In this document: piece by piece, positions 1 through 8,629 of the stretch
Layout of the letters: each line of letters opens with the position of its first letter
How positions within the stretch are numbered: the first letter of the stretch is position 1
Assembly: GCA_048569615.1 (NCBI GenBank)
Contig: JBLIRK010000046.1
Coordinates: 1 to 18,541, forward strand
Direction: 5' to 3'
From: JAYEPK01 sp048569615
Lineage (GTDB): Archaea; Thermoplasmatota; Penumbrarchaeia; Penumbrarchaeales; Penumbrarchaeaceae
DNA: 18,541 nt
Program-made: the position numbers and the translations under genes
Notes under the pieces: model-generated
What the model saw: only the letters and a program-made list of their open reading frames with translations
The model's database searches: none
Told to the model about the DNA's origin: nothing

Positions 1-2
1 CA

Positions 3-95
3 ACCCGCCTTGGCGACCTCGCATTCGGTTGCCGGGTGATCCCGAATGATGGAGTTGTGTATGATGTCGAGAAATTTTGTGATGCATTTGAGTGA
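3..95 (+). CDS. possible 3' end of an unidentified gene (partial)
   Basis: An open frame enters from the left edge and stops at TGA 93-95, giving a 30-residue C-terminal fragment ending in ...YDVEKFCDAFE. I do not recognise the family. It would end only 7 bases before the first possible start of the SBBP gene. Caution: the opposite strand is also open across this stretch in one frame, from about 131 down to 1, and that frame has more G/C-ending codons, which is the local habit. The coding strand is therefore undecided. Either way, the sequence left of about 115 does not resemble the N-terminal domain expected in front of SBBP repeats. Confidence 0.3.
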   Translation, partial: TRLGDLAFGCRVIPNDGVVYDVEKFCDAFE

Positions 96-102
96 GTAGG
101 AT

Positions 103-3100
103 TTGATTCGAATGCATCTCGCCAGCGACAAGGCCTACGGGATGAAAGTTGACGGTGAAGGGAACACATACGTCACCGGGGACACGACAGCAAGACAGTT
201 CCCGGTCACTCCCGGAGCCTATTCCGTGGATTGGAACGGTTCCCAGGACGCATACCTTTTCAAGATGAATCACAATGGTACAGAGATATTGTTCTGTACC
301 CTTATTGGCGGCAGTTCGGACGATCATGGTATGGTCGTGGAGCTTGACGGCTCCGGCAACATCTATCTGTCGGGCCGTATTGCTTCCGCGGATTTCCCCA
401 CAACCGGCAATGCCTACGACGACACACATGGTGGCGGATACGACGTTTTCGTGTCAAAGTTCAATCCCACAGCATCCAACCTTATCTTCTCGACCTTTGT
501 GGGCGGGGCGAGCTCAGAATGGCCACAAAACCTAGCTCTTGACAGTTCATTGAACGTTTTCGTCGGGGGCATAACCAACGGCGACGGCTTCCCGACCAGC
601 CAGGATCCCATCTGTGGCTCCTACGGCGGAGGCGACATCGACGGCTTCCTCTTCAAGCTTGAATCGATGGGGAGAGGTCTCGTTTACTCGACCTTCATAG
701 GCGGAGACCACGATGACAGAGTGACCGGTCTCGCCGTGGACTCCGAAGGTTATGCTTATATCTCCGGATACACGAGATCATCGAATTTCCCGCTGACAGA
801 AGGAGCTTACGGTACGGAACGAGAAGGAAGCAGTGATGCCTATATAATGAAGGTTGCCCACAACGGCTCCGTTCCCGAATACTCCACCCTGTTCGGGGGA
901 AGCGAGGGTGATGGCATCTACGATCTCAAAATGGATCCGGACGGCGACCTAGTATTCGTCGGCCTCAGCTATTCGACCGATCTCCCGACGACGGCCGGAG
1001 TTGCATTCCCAGCCCATATCGGTGATGCGGACATCTTCCTGGGGGAAATGGATATCAACTGCACGACGGTCAAACGCTGCACTTACCTGGGAAGCACTGG
1101 TTCCGAGACCCCTGCTTTCCTCTGCATCGGAGCAACGGGTAGTGTGATAATAACCGGCACTACAACCTCCGATACCTTCCCCGTCACCAGCGAGGCGGTC
1201 ATCGGAACGCTCCAGGACTTCTCGGACCCCTTTCTGATGTCGGTCCTTCCGGATTGGTCGGGCGTGCAGTATTCCACCTATCTGGGCGGGGGAAGGATCG
1301 ATTCCATCGCAGGTGCCGGAACCGACAGCAGGGGGAAGATCTTTGCAGCCGGCTCCACCGACAACGAGAATTTTCCCACCACGAACGATTCCTACCATCC
1401 CGACAACAACGGGTTCGAGGATGCATACGTTCTCTCGATCTCTCTGGACCTCCCGCCGACCCCGCCCAGGGACCTCTCTGCAAGGGCAGGTGACGGTTTT
1501 GTCGATCTCACTTGGACCACACCTTTGAACCCCGGTAGTCTGGACCTCTCAGGATATGATGTATACAGGGGCGAGTCCTCCGGGACCTTTTCCCTGCTCG
1601 CCTCTCTGTCGACCATACCCCACTACAACGACACTAACGTGATCAACGGCAGGACCTACTACTATCATGTCCGGGCGAAGAACCCCGCACTCGATTCGGT
1701 TCCGAGCCCCGAGGTCCAGGCTACACCCCTTGGTGTTCCGGACACTCCGGGAGAATTCAAGGCGGAGGGCGGTTATAAGAAGGTGGACCTGACATGGATG
1801 CATCCGGTCAGCGACGGCGGGACCCCCATAACCGGATACAACATATACCGGGTCAACGGCCCCATTGAAATTGTTATCCCGATGGACTCTGACGGGACCG
1901 GGTGGACCGACGAGGTGGTCGAGTCCGGCACCGAGTATGAATACGGGATATCTGCGGTCAACCTCGTGGGAGAATCCCCGATCGGGGGGCCGGTCACCGC
2001 AACACCGGTATCCGAACCTTCCCCGCCCCTCAACCTTTCATTGGAATCCGGTGATGGATTTTCAATGCTTACCTGGGAACCTCCGGTGTCAGACGGGGGT
2101 ATGCCCATTAGGGAGTACAACATTTACAGAGGAGATGACGGCGCCCAGCCCGTGCTGATAAGGACACTTGGTCCGAACAACCTCGAATACAACGATACAT
2201 CGGTCCATAACGGGATCGAATATTCATATCATGTCAGGGTCTCGAACCTGATCGGGGAATCCCTTCCCACGGAAATCCTCACGACCTCGCCAATGACGGT
2301 TCCGGGGGTACCGCTGAGGTTCAAGGCCTTGGAAGGACAGGGCGAGGTCCTACTGACCTGGGAAGAGCCGCTTTCCGACGGGGGCTCCCCGCTGATCGGG
2401 TACAGGGTAAGCAAGACCGCAGGTGATGACGATCCCGAGTATATGGAAGTCGAGGGACTTTCGTATATTGACAACGATGTCCAAAACGGCGCAGCCTATA
2501 CCTATTCGATCGCGTCCGTCAACTCCATGGGCCTCTCCCCTTGGTCCGTCGACATACGGGCAACCCCCGCCTCTGTCCCTGGATCACCGGAGCTTCTTCT
2601 CCTATCGGCCGGTCCGCACCATGTGCATATCCGATGGAGCACACCGGAGGATGACGGGGGGAGGGAGCTTATCTCCTTCGAGCTCCTCAGAGGCGGTGAT
2701 GGCTCTCCCGCAATCCCCTTCAGGACCTTCGGCCCCGGGGTACGCGAGTTCAATGATACCACAGTTATCTCCGGGAACGAATATCTCTATTCCATCAGAG
2801 CCGTGAACGAAGTGGGAAGCTCGGCCCTTTCGGCACCGCTGACAGTAATACCCCTGGGAGTCCCATCGGCTCCGATCGGGATCTCTCTGCGGGTCCAGGA
2901 TGAGGATGTCCTGATAGCCTGGTCCGAGCCCCTTGATGACGGCGGATCACCGATCATAGGTTATTCGGTCCTGAGGACCGACCTGATCTCCATGGAAGAA
3001 GAGAACTTCGATGTGGACGCAGGCGAGTCCGAATTCAGGGATACACAGACCAGGACCGGATCGAACTACGAGTACCGGATATCGGCCGGTAACGAGATGG

Positions 3101-3852
3101 GGTTCGGTCCGTCGAGCGATGCAGTGACCGTAACGATCTATCGACAGCCTTCTCAGATACAGGGCCTCAGGGCCGTATTCGAAAAGGGGTCTGCCAAGCT
3201 GACGTGGGATCCCATCGATCCCACAGCGACCGGGGATCTAAGAATAGAGGTGCAGAGGTCCGTGGATTCGGGGGATTACCTTACCATCGCCATCCTTGAA
3301 GGAACTTCCACCGGATTCACGGACCGAAATATCAGGGATGGCGCCCTCTATTCCTACAGGGTCATAGCTTCGAACGATGCCGGCAGCTCGGAGCCTTCAA
3401 ACATTGCCACACTGGAAATTGGCGGAAGCCCATCGAGCACCATCTCCGGATCCGGTTTGCTAATAATGCTCCTCGGGACGATACTTCCTCTGATCATTGC
3501 AGCTCTCCTTATCTTCCTTCTGCTGAGGAACAGAAAGGGATCTGAAGAGGAAGTTGCTGAAAGCACACCCCTGGTCCCGGAGGGCTTGGATCAGGCTTCC
3601 GGTCAGCAATACTTTGCCGATAGCATGGTCCCTGTTGTTCATCAGGGGCATGGTGGCGCTGATCTGCCCCCTTCCTATCCCGCGTCTGCGGAGCAGCCGG
3701 CTCCCTTCCTGCCGGAGCAGACAGTTTCAACAGTGCAGGTGGAAAGCTACGGACCGGAGCAGCCCCCTACCGTCCCGGAAAGCTTCCTCGACCTCATTTC
3801 CGATCCGCAGCCGGCCGGGGACCTCGCGGAGCTGGAGGAGGTGGTGCAGTGA
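103..3852 (+). CDS. SBBP seven-repeat propeller / FnIII surface protein, probably 5'-truncated
   Basis: Large cell-surface protein of about 1246-1249 residues. The first in-frame start is TTG 103, with ATG at 112. Residues about 5-445 are seven SBBP-type repeats of about 63 residues (pattern VDxxGNxYVTGxT, FPxTxGAY, YSTFxGG), expected to form a beta-propeller. Seven fibronectin type III domains follow, starting near residues 450, 545, 638, 735, 825, 921 and 1014. A transmembrane helix lies at about 1116-1140, then a positively charged RNRK stop-transfer and a cytoplasmic tail of about 105 residues rich in Pro and Glu with a PPSY motif. There is no signal peptide and no N-terminal ENxGQ-type domain, both of which the downstream paralogue has, and the strand that should precede repeat 1 is absent. 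It may thus be an N-terminally truncated gene whose remaining frame is intact. It overlaps the next gene by 4 bases (GTGA). The domain types are secure; the ligand or role is unknown, though adhesion is plausible. Confidence 0.85.
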   Translation: MIRMHLASDKAYGMKVDGEGNTYVTGDTTARQFPVTPGAYSVDWNGSQDAYLFKMNHNGTEILFCTLIGGSSDDHGMVVELDGSGNIYLSGRIASADFPTTGNAYDDTHGGGYDVFVSKFNPTASNLIFSTFVGGASSEWPQNLALDSSLNVFVGGITNGDGFPTSQDPICGSYGGGDIDGFLFKLESMGRGLVYSTFIGGDHDDRVTGLAVDSEGYAYISGYTRSSNFPLTEGAYGTEREGSSDAYIMKVAHNGSVPEYSTLFGGSEGDGIYDLKMDPDGDLVFVGLSYSTDLPTTAGVAFPAHIGDADIFLGEMDINCTTVKRCTYLGSTGSETPAFLCIGATGSVIITGTTTSDTFPVTSEAVIGTLQDFSDPFLMSVLPDWSGVQYSTYLGGGRIDSIAGAGTDSRGKIFAAGSTDNENFPTTNDSYHPDNNGFEDAYVLSISLDLPPTPPRDLSARAGDGFVDLTWTTPLNPGSLDLSGYDVYRGESSGTFSLLASLSTIPHYNDTNVINGRTYYYHVRAKNPALDSVPSPEVQATPLGVPDTPGEFKAEGGYKKVDLTWMHPVSDGGTPITGYNIYRVNGPIEIVIPMDSDGTGWTDEVVESGTEYEYGISAVNLVGESPIGGPVTATPVSEPSPPLNLSLESGDGFSMLTWEPPVSDGGMPIREYNIYRGDDGAQPVLIRTLGPNNLEYNDTSVHNGIEYSYHVRVSNLIGESLPTEILTTSPMTVPGVPLRFKALEGQGEVLLTWEEPLSDGGSPLIGYRVSKTAGDDDPEYMEVEGLSYIDNDVQNGAAYTYSIASVNSMGLSPWSVDIRATPASVPGSPELLLLSAGPHHVHIRWSTPEDDGGRELISFELLRGGDGSPAIPFRTFGPGVREFNDTTVISGNEYLYSIRAVNEVGSSALSAPLTVIPLGVPSAPIGISLRVQDEDVLIAWSEPLDDGGSPIIGYSVLRTDLISMEEENFDVDAGESEFRDTQTRTGSNYEYRISAGNEMGFGPSSDAVTVTIYRQPSQIQGLRAVFEKGSAKLTWDPIDPTATGDLRIEVQRSVDSGDYLTIAILEGTSTGFTDRNIRDGALYSYRVIASNDAGSSEPSNIATLEIGGSPSSTISGSGLLIMLLGTILPLIIAALLIFLLLRNRKGSEEEVAESTPLVPEGLDQASGQQYFADSMVPVVHQGHGGADLPPSYPASAEQPAPFLPEQTVSTVQVESYGPEQPPTVPESFLDLISDPQPAGDLAELEEVVQ
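3834..3843 (+). promoter_or_regulatory. strong Shine-Dalgarno for the second SBBP gene
   Basis: GGAGGAGGTG lies 5 bases ahead of the GTG start at 3849, inside the end of the preceding gene. It matches the archaeal 16S anti-Shine-Dalgarno well and supports GTG as the start. With the GTGA stop/start overlap it implies translational coupling. Confidence 0.75.
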
Positions 3853-6800
3853 ACCTGAAAGCAGTCCTGGTAACATCCCTGCTCCTCCTCCTGCTGCCGT
3901 TCGCATCCATGCACGGTGGTGCGGGAGGCGAACATTGGACGGAATATTTCGAGGGAAATCCTGAACTCGCAGGTCATTTCACGGAGAACCACGGGCAGTG
4001 GGATGAGTCTCTCATGTTCATGGGCGACACACAGGACGGACAGATCGCCCTGGGTACTGACTCCGTTTACCTGAACATGAGGAAGCTTGTCAATGACGAT
4101 ATCGAAGGCAGCAGGATCACAGGCGGTCACATGGTGGCCCTCCGCTTCATGGAGCCCTCGAACACGATCCCGGTTGGATTTGGGAGGCTCCCCCACAGGA
4201 GCAATTATTTCCTGGGAGATAACCCGGAAAAATGGGTTTCCGGGGCCCCCAATTACGGGCAGGTAGTCTATGAGGACCTCTGGGAAGGCATAGACCTGAC
4301 GTACATGATCACATCTTCCGGACCCAAGTACGAGTACCGGCTCTCGCCGGGTTCCGACATCTCGGATATCAGGATAACGGTGGAAGGCGCGGAGGAGGTC
4401 AATGCTTGCGGAGCCGATCTGAGGATCAGGTTATCGGATGATATGGCCATCCATGACACCGGTCTCGTGGCATACTATGGAGACGACTTGTCCCTTATTG
4501 ATGCCAGCTTCAGGCTCATGGAAGGGAAGATGTTTGGTTTCGACCTCGGAGAGTTCGACGGGAGCAGACCCGTGGTCATAGATCCATACCTGAAGTTCAC
4601 CTACCTGGGAGGGAATGGCGGCGATGCCGCCGCTTCCTTCACCATCGACGAGAAGGGCAGCTTTTACGTAACAGGAACGACCACATCCAACACTTTCCCG
4701 ACGACTCCCGGATGCTGGGACAACTCCTACAACGGAGGTTTCAGCGGCGACATATTCGTCACCAAGATCAATTCCACCTTCCTGACACTGGATTATTCGA
4801 CATATTTGGGAGGCACAGGGACCGATGCACCGACAGGGATCGGTGTCCGGAACGGAGAGGTGGTGATATGCGGGGAGACGTATTCCACGGATTATCCCAC
4901 ATCTGCAAACGCTTACAACGATACCAACGTTGGATGGAGGACCATCATTGTGACAAAGCTGAACAGCAGTGGATCCGGACTCCTGTTCTCAACCCTGGTC
5001 GACGGGAAGGCAAACGAGTCCTCATCGGGACTGCACATCGACAAGGACGGGAACGTCCTCGTTGTGGGTTACACCAGCTCCACCGATTTTCCTACGACAT
5101 CCGGGGCCTACGACAGAACGGCGAACAGCACCACCGGCGGTATTGCAGACAACGACGTGGTGATATTCAAGTTGAACTCACAGGGGTCCTCCCTAATATT
5201 CTCCACATTTTACGGGGGAGCCCTGGGAGATATCGGGGGTCTGAGCTTCGTGGAAGAGGACGGAAGCATCTGGATAGCCGGATACACAATTTCATCTGAC
5301 CTGCATATCACATCTGGAGCTTATGACTCTTCGATAAATTCGAACTCGGACATATTCATAGCAAGGTTCAACCACAACTGCTCGAAGCTCGAACGCTCCA
5401 CGTATTTCGGAGAAGGCTCCCACGAATTCGGAGGGGGCTGCAGGATACTCCCAGACGGGGATATCGTTCTTGTGGGATTCACACATGGCACCATCAGCAC
5501 AACGAACGGAGCTTTCGATACTTCATACAACGGCAATGTCGATACCTTCCTTGCCAGGTTCGACAGGAACCTTACTACCCTCAAGGCAGCCACCTATATC
5601 GGCGGTTCGGAGGATGACAGGAATCCCGGTATCGGTGTGGACGATGAGGGTAGCGTCTTCGTTTACGGGGATACCATCTCCACCAATTTCCCGACCACCG
5701 ATGGTGCGGACGACAGGACATTCAACGGGACCGCCAACCAGAACATGTACCTGGCGAAGCTTGACGGCAACCTCACCACATTGATGTACGGAACATACCT
5801 CGGAGGAGACGGATATGACAGCTCGAGGAGCATCAGGGTCCTTACTCCTTTCAAGGTCATGCTCTCCGGAGTCTGCTCGTCGACGGATTTCAAAAGCGAG
5901 GGGATAGGATATGACAAGGTAAAGGACAACGGCGGAGACGGATTCCTGCTGGAGCTGAGCCTCCTTGCACCTCCGACGAAGCCCAGGAATCTGACCTTTA
6001 CCAGGGGTGACGATTGGGTGCACCTCAGATGGGAGCCCCCCCTGAGCGACGGCGGACGGCCGATAATTCGCTATGAGATCTGGAGGAGCTCCGTGATGGG
6101 AGCCGAGCAGCTCTTTTCCTCTGTTGACCCCTTCACATTGGAGTACAACGACACAACGATCAGGGTGGACGACGAGTGGTTCTACCTGGTCAAGGCGGTC
6201 AATGATATCGGGCCCTCCCTGGCCTCCAACAGGGTCCGGATAGCGGATGATGTGAGACCGTGGCTGGGGCTTGACCTGACGCCGGGGACAGCGGTATCGG
6301 CCACCTCGCTCACTTTCTCCATAGAGGCCTTCGACAACGGCTTCGTTGATTCCGTCTGGTTGGAGTATCAAATGGACCTGTGGGGAGATACGGGCTACCA
6401 CAATGTCAGCATGGATGACATGGGATCCGGCATGTACGAGTATTCCATCGACCTGCCGGACGAGGAGTTCAAGATATTCTACCACTTCGCATTGAACGAT
6501 ACATCGGACAACTGGTATGCTGGTCCCGTGAACATCGTCGAGGTCAAAGGGAACATTTATCCGTTCTTCGGATCGGACGATACACAGACGGAGGTCAAGG
6601 CCGGGGAGCAGCTGAAGTTCTCCATAGAGGTGATGGACAATGTCGGGATCGAGGAGGTATCGGTGGAATTCTGGTCCAAGAGCATCTACAGGCAGAGGAT
6701 GCCCATGGACAGGACCGCAGGGGACTGGTTCGAATACTCGCTCAAGACCAAGAGGTACTCTCTGGACCCCATCCACTACATCTTCCACGCCGTTGATCCC

Positions 6801-8243
6801 TCGGATCATGAGAACTCCACCGTGGAGCGGACGGTCTCCATATTGGATGCGGAAGCCCCCTCGATCGCATCCGACGCCAGTCCCGTAGAGGCAACCACGG
6901 GGGATCCGTTCACCTTCCAGGTGCAGGTCTCGGACAATCAGGAGGTTTCCGCTGTGTGGGTCGAATACGTCCTGGGCGGCGAGCTCATCAACGGGACCAT
7001 GGTCAACGACTTCTCCAGCTTCTATTCTCTGGAGATAACGGTACCGGACATCCTGGGAAGGATCACCTACAGGATATTCGCCGAGGACGGGAACGGTAAT
7101 TCGGGCCGCCTCCCCGAGAGGACAGTGGTCATTGTGGACAATGACGACCCGGAGTTCAAGGAAGACCTTTCCGATGGAACCGCCCTATGCGGTGAGAGAT
7201 ACACCTTCGGGATCGAGGCCGAGGATAACATCGAGGTCGCATACGCTTCCGTGGAGTACTGGTTCGGGGACGGTCCCCACAAAAGGATGAAGATCGGCAG
7301 CGAAACAGATTTCAGAGGTGAGCTGGAGATACCGGTGACGGAGAGCAGGGACCTGGCATACTTCTTCAGGGTCTTTGATACATCGGGCAACATGGACGAG
7401 ACCGATGTGGCGAAGGTCGATGTGAGGGACCTCATATCTCCCGTGCTGATATCCGATTCGACGCCTTCAGGGGCAGGTTCGGGGTCCGAGATCGAGGTCA
7501 CGGCAAAGGCTTCTGACAATATCGGGATGAAATGGGTCCAGTGCATATGGAGCGGTCCGGATGAGGTGGAGGAGGAGCTGTATCTTGATGAGGTCGGAGG
7601 AAGGTACACAGGTTTCATCCCGGTTCCCGAGGATTCTCTCGAGCCCATCACATATAAGCTTGTTCTTGTCGATGTATCGGCGAACATGCTGGAGGTGGGG
7701 GAGAGGGCGGTCCAGGTGATCGATACCATCCCTCCTTCCATAGAGTGGATCGCGGACATGGATGTCGGACTGAACACGGAGCTGAACCTTGAGATAGAGG
7801 CATCTGACAATATCGAGCTGGATTCCGTTGAGATCGAGAACAGCCCGTTGGCTCCCCAGGGGAGCTGGATCAAGGGTTTCGTAGAGGAGCCTGGTTCATA
7901 CGTTGTCAGGGTAATTGCCACCGACACCTCTGGGAATTCCGCGGAGATGGTCTTCACCATCACCGTCAAAGGGGATGGTGCCGGGGCGGAGGATGAGGAA
8001 GGGACGAATCCCATCGTCTATGTTTTGCCCATCATATCTTTGATCATCATGCTTGCTGTTCTGATAATTTTCTTCCTGTTCGGGAAGAAAGGGGAGAAAC
8101 AGGAATTGCCGCCTCCCCCCATGGAGTCCGGAGCGCCGATGCCTCCCAGGCAGGATGACGAGCTGGAGCGTCTCTTCAACGCATCCTACGGAGGGGAAAA
8201 CGCCCGATCGGGAGGATCGCAATTGGGACAGAATAAGAACTGA
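3849..8243 (+). CDS. SBBP seven-repeat propeller / FnIII / Ig-like surface protein
   Basis: Complete 1464-residue single-pass surface protein. It has a signal peptide at residues 1 to about 25 (Lys, then a long Leu run) and then an N-terminal domain to about 240, beginning with ENHGQW (46-51). That domain is the one commonly found in front of SBBP repeats (DUF7948 type). Seven SBBP repeats follow (about 250-704), preceded by a TYLGG strand that can close the propeller. Next come one FnIII domain (704-795) and six Ig-like or cadherin-like repeats (about 798-1375) with the motif xDNxxVxxVxVEY. A transmembrane helix lies at about 1390-1411, followed by GKK and a 53-residue tail with a proline run. 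The start is GTG 3849, supported by the GGAGGAGGTG site and the 4-base overlap with the upstream gene, so the pair is probably co-transcribed and coupled. Few cysteines are present. A role in adhesion or recognition is inferred from architecture only. Confidence 0.92.
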   Translation: MNLKAVLVTSLLLLLLPFASMHGGAGGEHWTEYFEGNPELAGHFTENHGQWDESLMFMGDTQDGQIALGTDSVYLNMRKLVNDDIEGSRITGGHMVALRFMEPSNTIPVGFGRLPHRSNYFLGDNPEKWVSGAPNYGQVVYEDLWEGIDLTYMITSSGPKYEYRLSPGSDISDIRITVEGAEEVNACGADLRIRLSDDMAIHDTGLVAYYGDDLSLIDASFRLMEGKMFGFDLGEFDGSRPVVIDPYLKFTYLGGNGGDAAASFTIDEKGSFYVTGTTTSNTFPTTPGCWDNSYNGGFSGDIFVTKINSTFLTLDYSTYLGGTGTDAPTGIGVRNGEVVICGETYSTDYPTSANAYNDTNVGWRTIIVTKLNSSGSGLLFSTLVDGKANESSSGLHIDKDGNVLVVGYTSSTDFPTTSGAYDRTANSTTGGIADNDVVIFKLNSQGSSLIFSTFYGGALGDIGGLSFVEEDGSIWIAGYTISSDLHITSGAYDSSINSNSDIFIARFNHNCSKLERSTYFGEGSHEFGGGCRILPDGDIVLVGFTHGTISTTNGAFDTSYNGNVDTFLARFDRNLTTLKAATYIGGSEDDRNPGIGVDDEGSVFVYGDTISTNFPTTDGADDRTFNGTANQNMYLAKLDGNLTTLMYGTYLGGDGYDSSRSIRVLTPFKVMLSGVCSSTDFKSEGIGYDKVKDNGGDGFLLELSLLAPPTKPRNLTFTRGDDWVHLRWEPPLSDGGRPIIRYEIWRSSVMGAEQLFSSVDPFTLEYNDTTIRVDDEWFYLVKAVNDIGPSLASNRVRIADDVRPWLGLDLTPGTAVSATSLTFSIEAFDNGFVDSVWLEYQMDLWGDTGYHNVSMDDMGSGMYEYSIDLPDEEFKIFYHFALNDTSDNWYAGPVNIVEVKGNIYPFFGSDDTQTEVKAGEQLKFSIEVMDNVGIEEVSVEFWSKSIYRQRMPMDRTAGDWFEYSLKTKRYSLDPIHYIFHAVDPSDHENSTVERTVSILDAEAPSIASDASPVEATTGDPFTFQVQVSDNQEVSAVWVEYVLGGELINGTMVNDFSSFYSLEITVPDILGRITYRIFAEDGNGNSGRLPERTVVIVDNDDPEFKEDLSDGTALCGERYTFGIEAEDNIEVAYASVEYWFGDGPHKRMKIGSETDFRGELEIPVTESRDLAYFFRVFDTSGNMDETDVAKVDVRDLISPVLISDSTPSGAGSGSEIEVTAKASDNIGMKWVQCIWSGPDEVEEELYLDEVGGRYTGFIPVPEDSLEPITYKLVLVDVSANMLEVGERAVQVIDTIPPSIEWIADMDVGLNTELNLEIEASDNIELDSVEIENSPLAPQGSWIKGFVEEPGSYVVRVIATDTSGNSAEMVFTITVKGDGAGAEDEEGTNPIVYVLPIISLIIMLAVLIIFFLFGKKGEKQELPPPPMESGAPMPPRQDDELERLFNASYGGENARSGGSQLGQNKN

Positions 8244-8291
8244 AAAAAAATAAGAAAAATTAGCCCTGCAGGGAGAAGCTCCCGCGGGGCT
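8244..8291 (-). terminator. hairpin plus U-rich tract between converging genes
   Basis: Bases 8262-8291 form a strong hairpin: AGCCC pairs with GGGCT and GGGAG with CTCCC, with loop AAG and a small internal loop. Read on the minus strand, the hairpin is followed by a T-rich run (8244-8261), as expected for ending the CxxC gene transcript. The plus-strand SBBP operon ends at 8243 and so could be terminated in the same region, but on that strand only TTTG follows the stem. Confidence 0.6.
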
Positions 8292-8336
8292 TTGAAGAAG
8301 CGGTTAGTGCAAATATCCGTTCATGAATGGAAACGA

Positions 8337-8501
8337 TCAATATCTGGACCTTTTCTTCTGGAAGCAGTCCCTGCAGTAGACCGGCCTGTCGCCGGAGGGT
8401 TTGAAGGGAACCTGGGTGTTCTGTTTGCATTCTGCACAAACCGCGTCGTGCATCTCACGAGGGGGTCTGTTGAACCCGCCTCCTCGCCTGTCATCATACA
8501 T
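8337..8501 (-). CDS. small CxxC-x17-CxxC zinc-binding protein
   Basis: A 54-residue basic protein with two CxxC pairs, CAEC at 22-25 and CRDC at 43-46, separated by exactly 17 residues and followed by FQKKR. This matches the CxxC-x17-CxxC family (TIGR04272-like), small archaeal and bacterial zinc-ribbon proteins of unknown role with a conserved VPFKPxxxRPVYC core. The frame stays open upstream to GTG 8549, but family members start with a short Gly/Arg-rich leader, so ATG 8501 (MYDDRRGGG) is preferred. A weak AAGGA lies about 8 bases upstream of it, and a CTTTATCG box lies about 24 bases upstream (8521-8528). It lies downstream of and parallel to the radical SAM gene, 128 bases away. A nucleic-acid-related role is often guessed for such proteins; nothing here proves it. 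Confidence 0.85.
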   Translation of the reverse strand: MYDDRRGGGFNRPPREMHDAVCAECKQNTQVPFKPSGDRPVYCRDCFQKKRSRY

Positions 8502-8629
8502 ACTATATTTCCTTACGCCCCGATAAAGGGCGATGACCATCCCAGTCACAGGTACTATAACTACTTATCTTCGGAAACGGCCATAATACATGCCCGGAGA
8601 CCATTATCGGTGGAATATGGCGGATCCTA

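Noticed and set aside
5523..6809. 428-codon minus-strand open frame inside the second SBBP gene
   Set aside because: Low-information antisense shadow caused by high G/C third positions; the plus-strand domains are continuous across it.
7067..8014. 315-codon minus-strand Ser-rich open frame
   Set aside because: Antisense of the Ig-like repeats; Ser/Thr-rich composition is the complement of Asp/Glu/Gly codons, with no domain or promoter.
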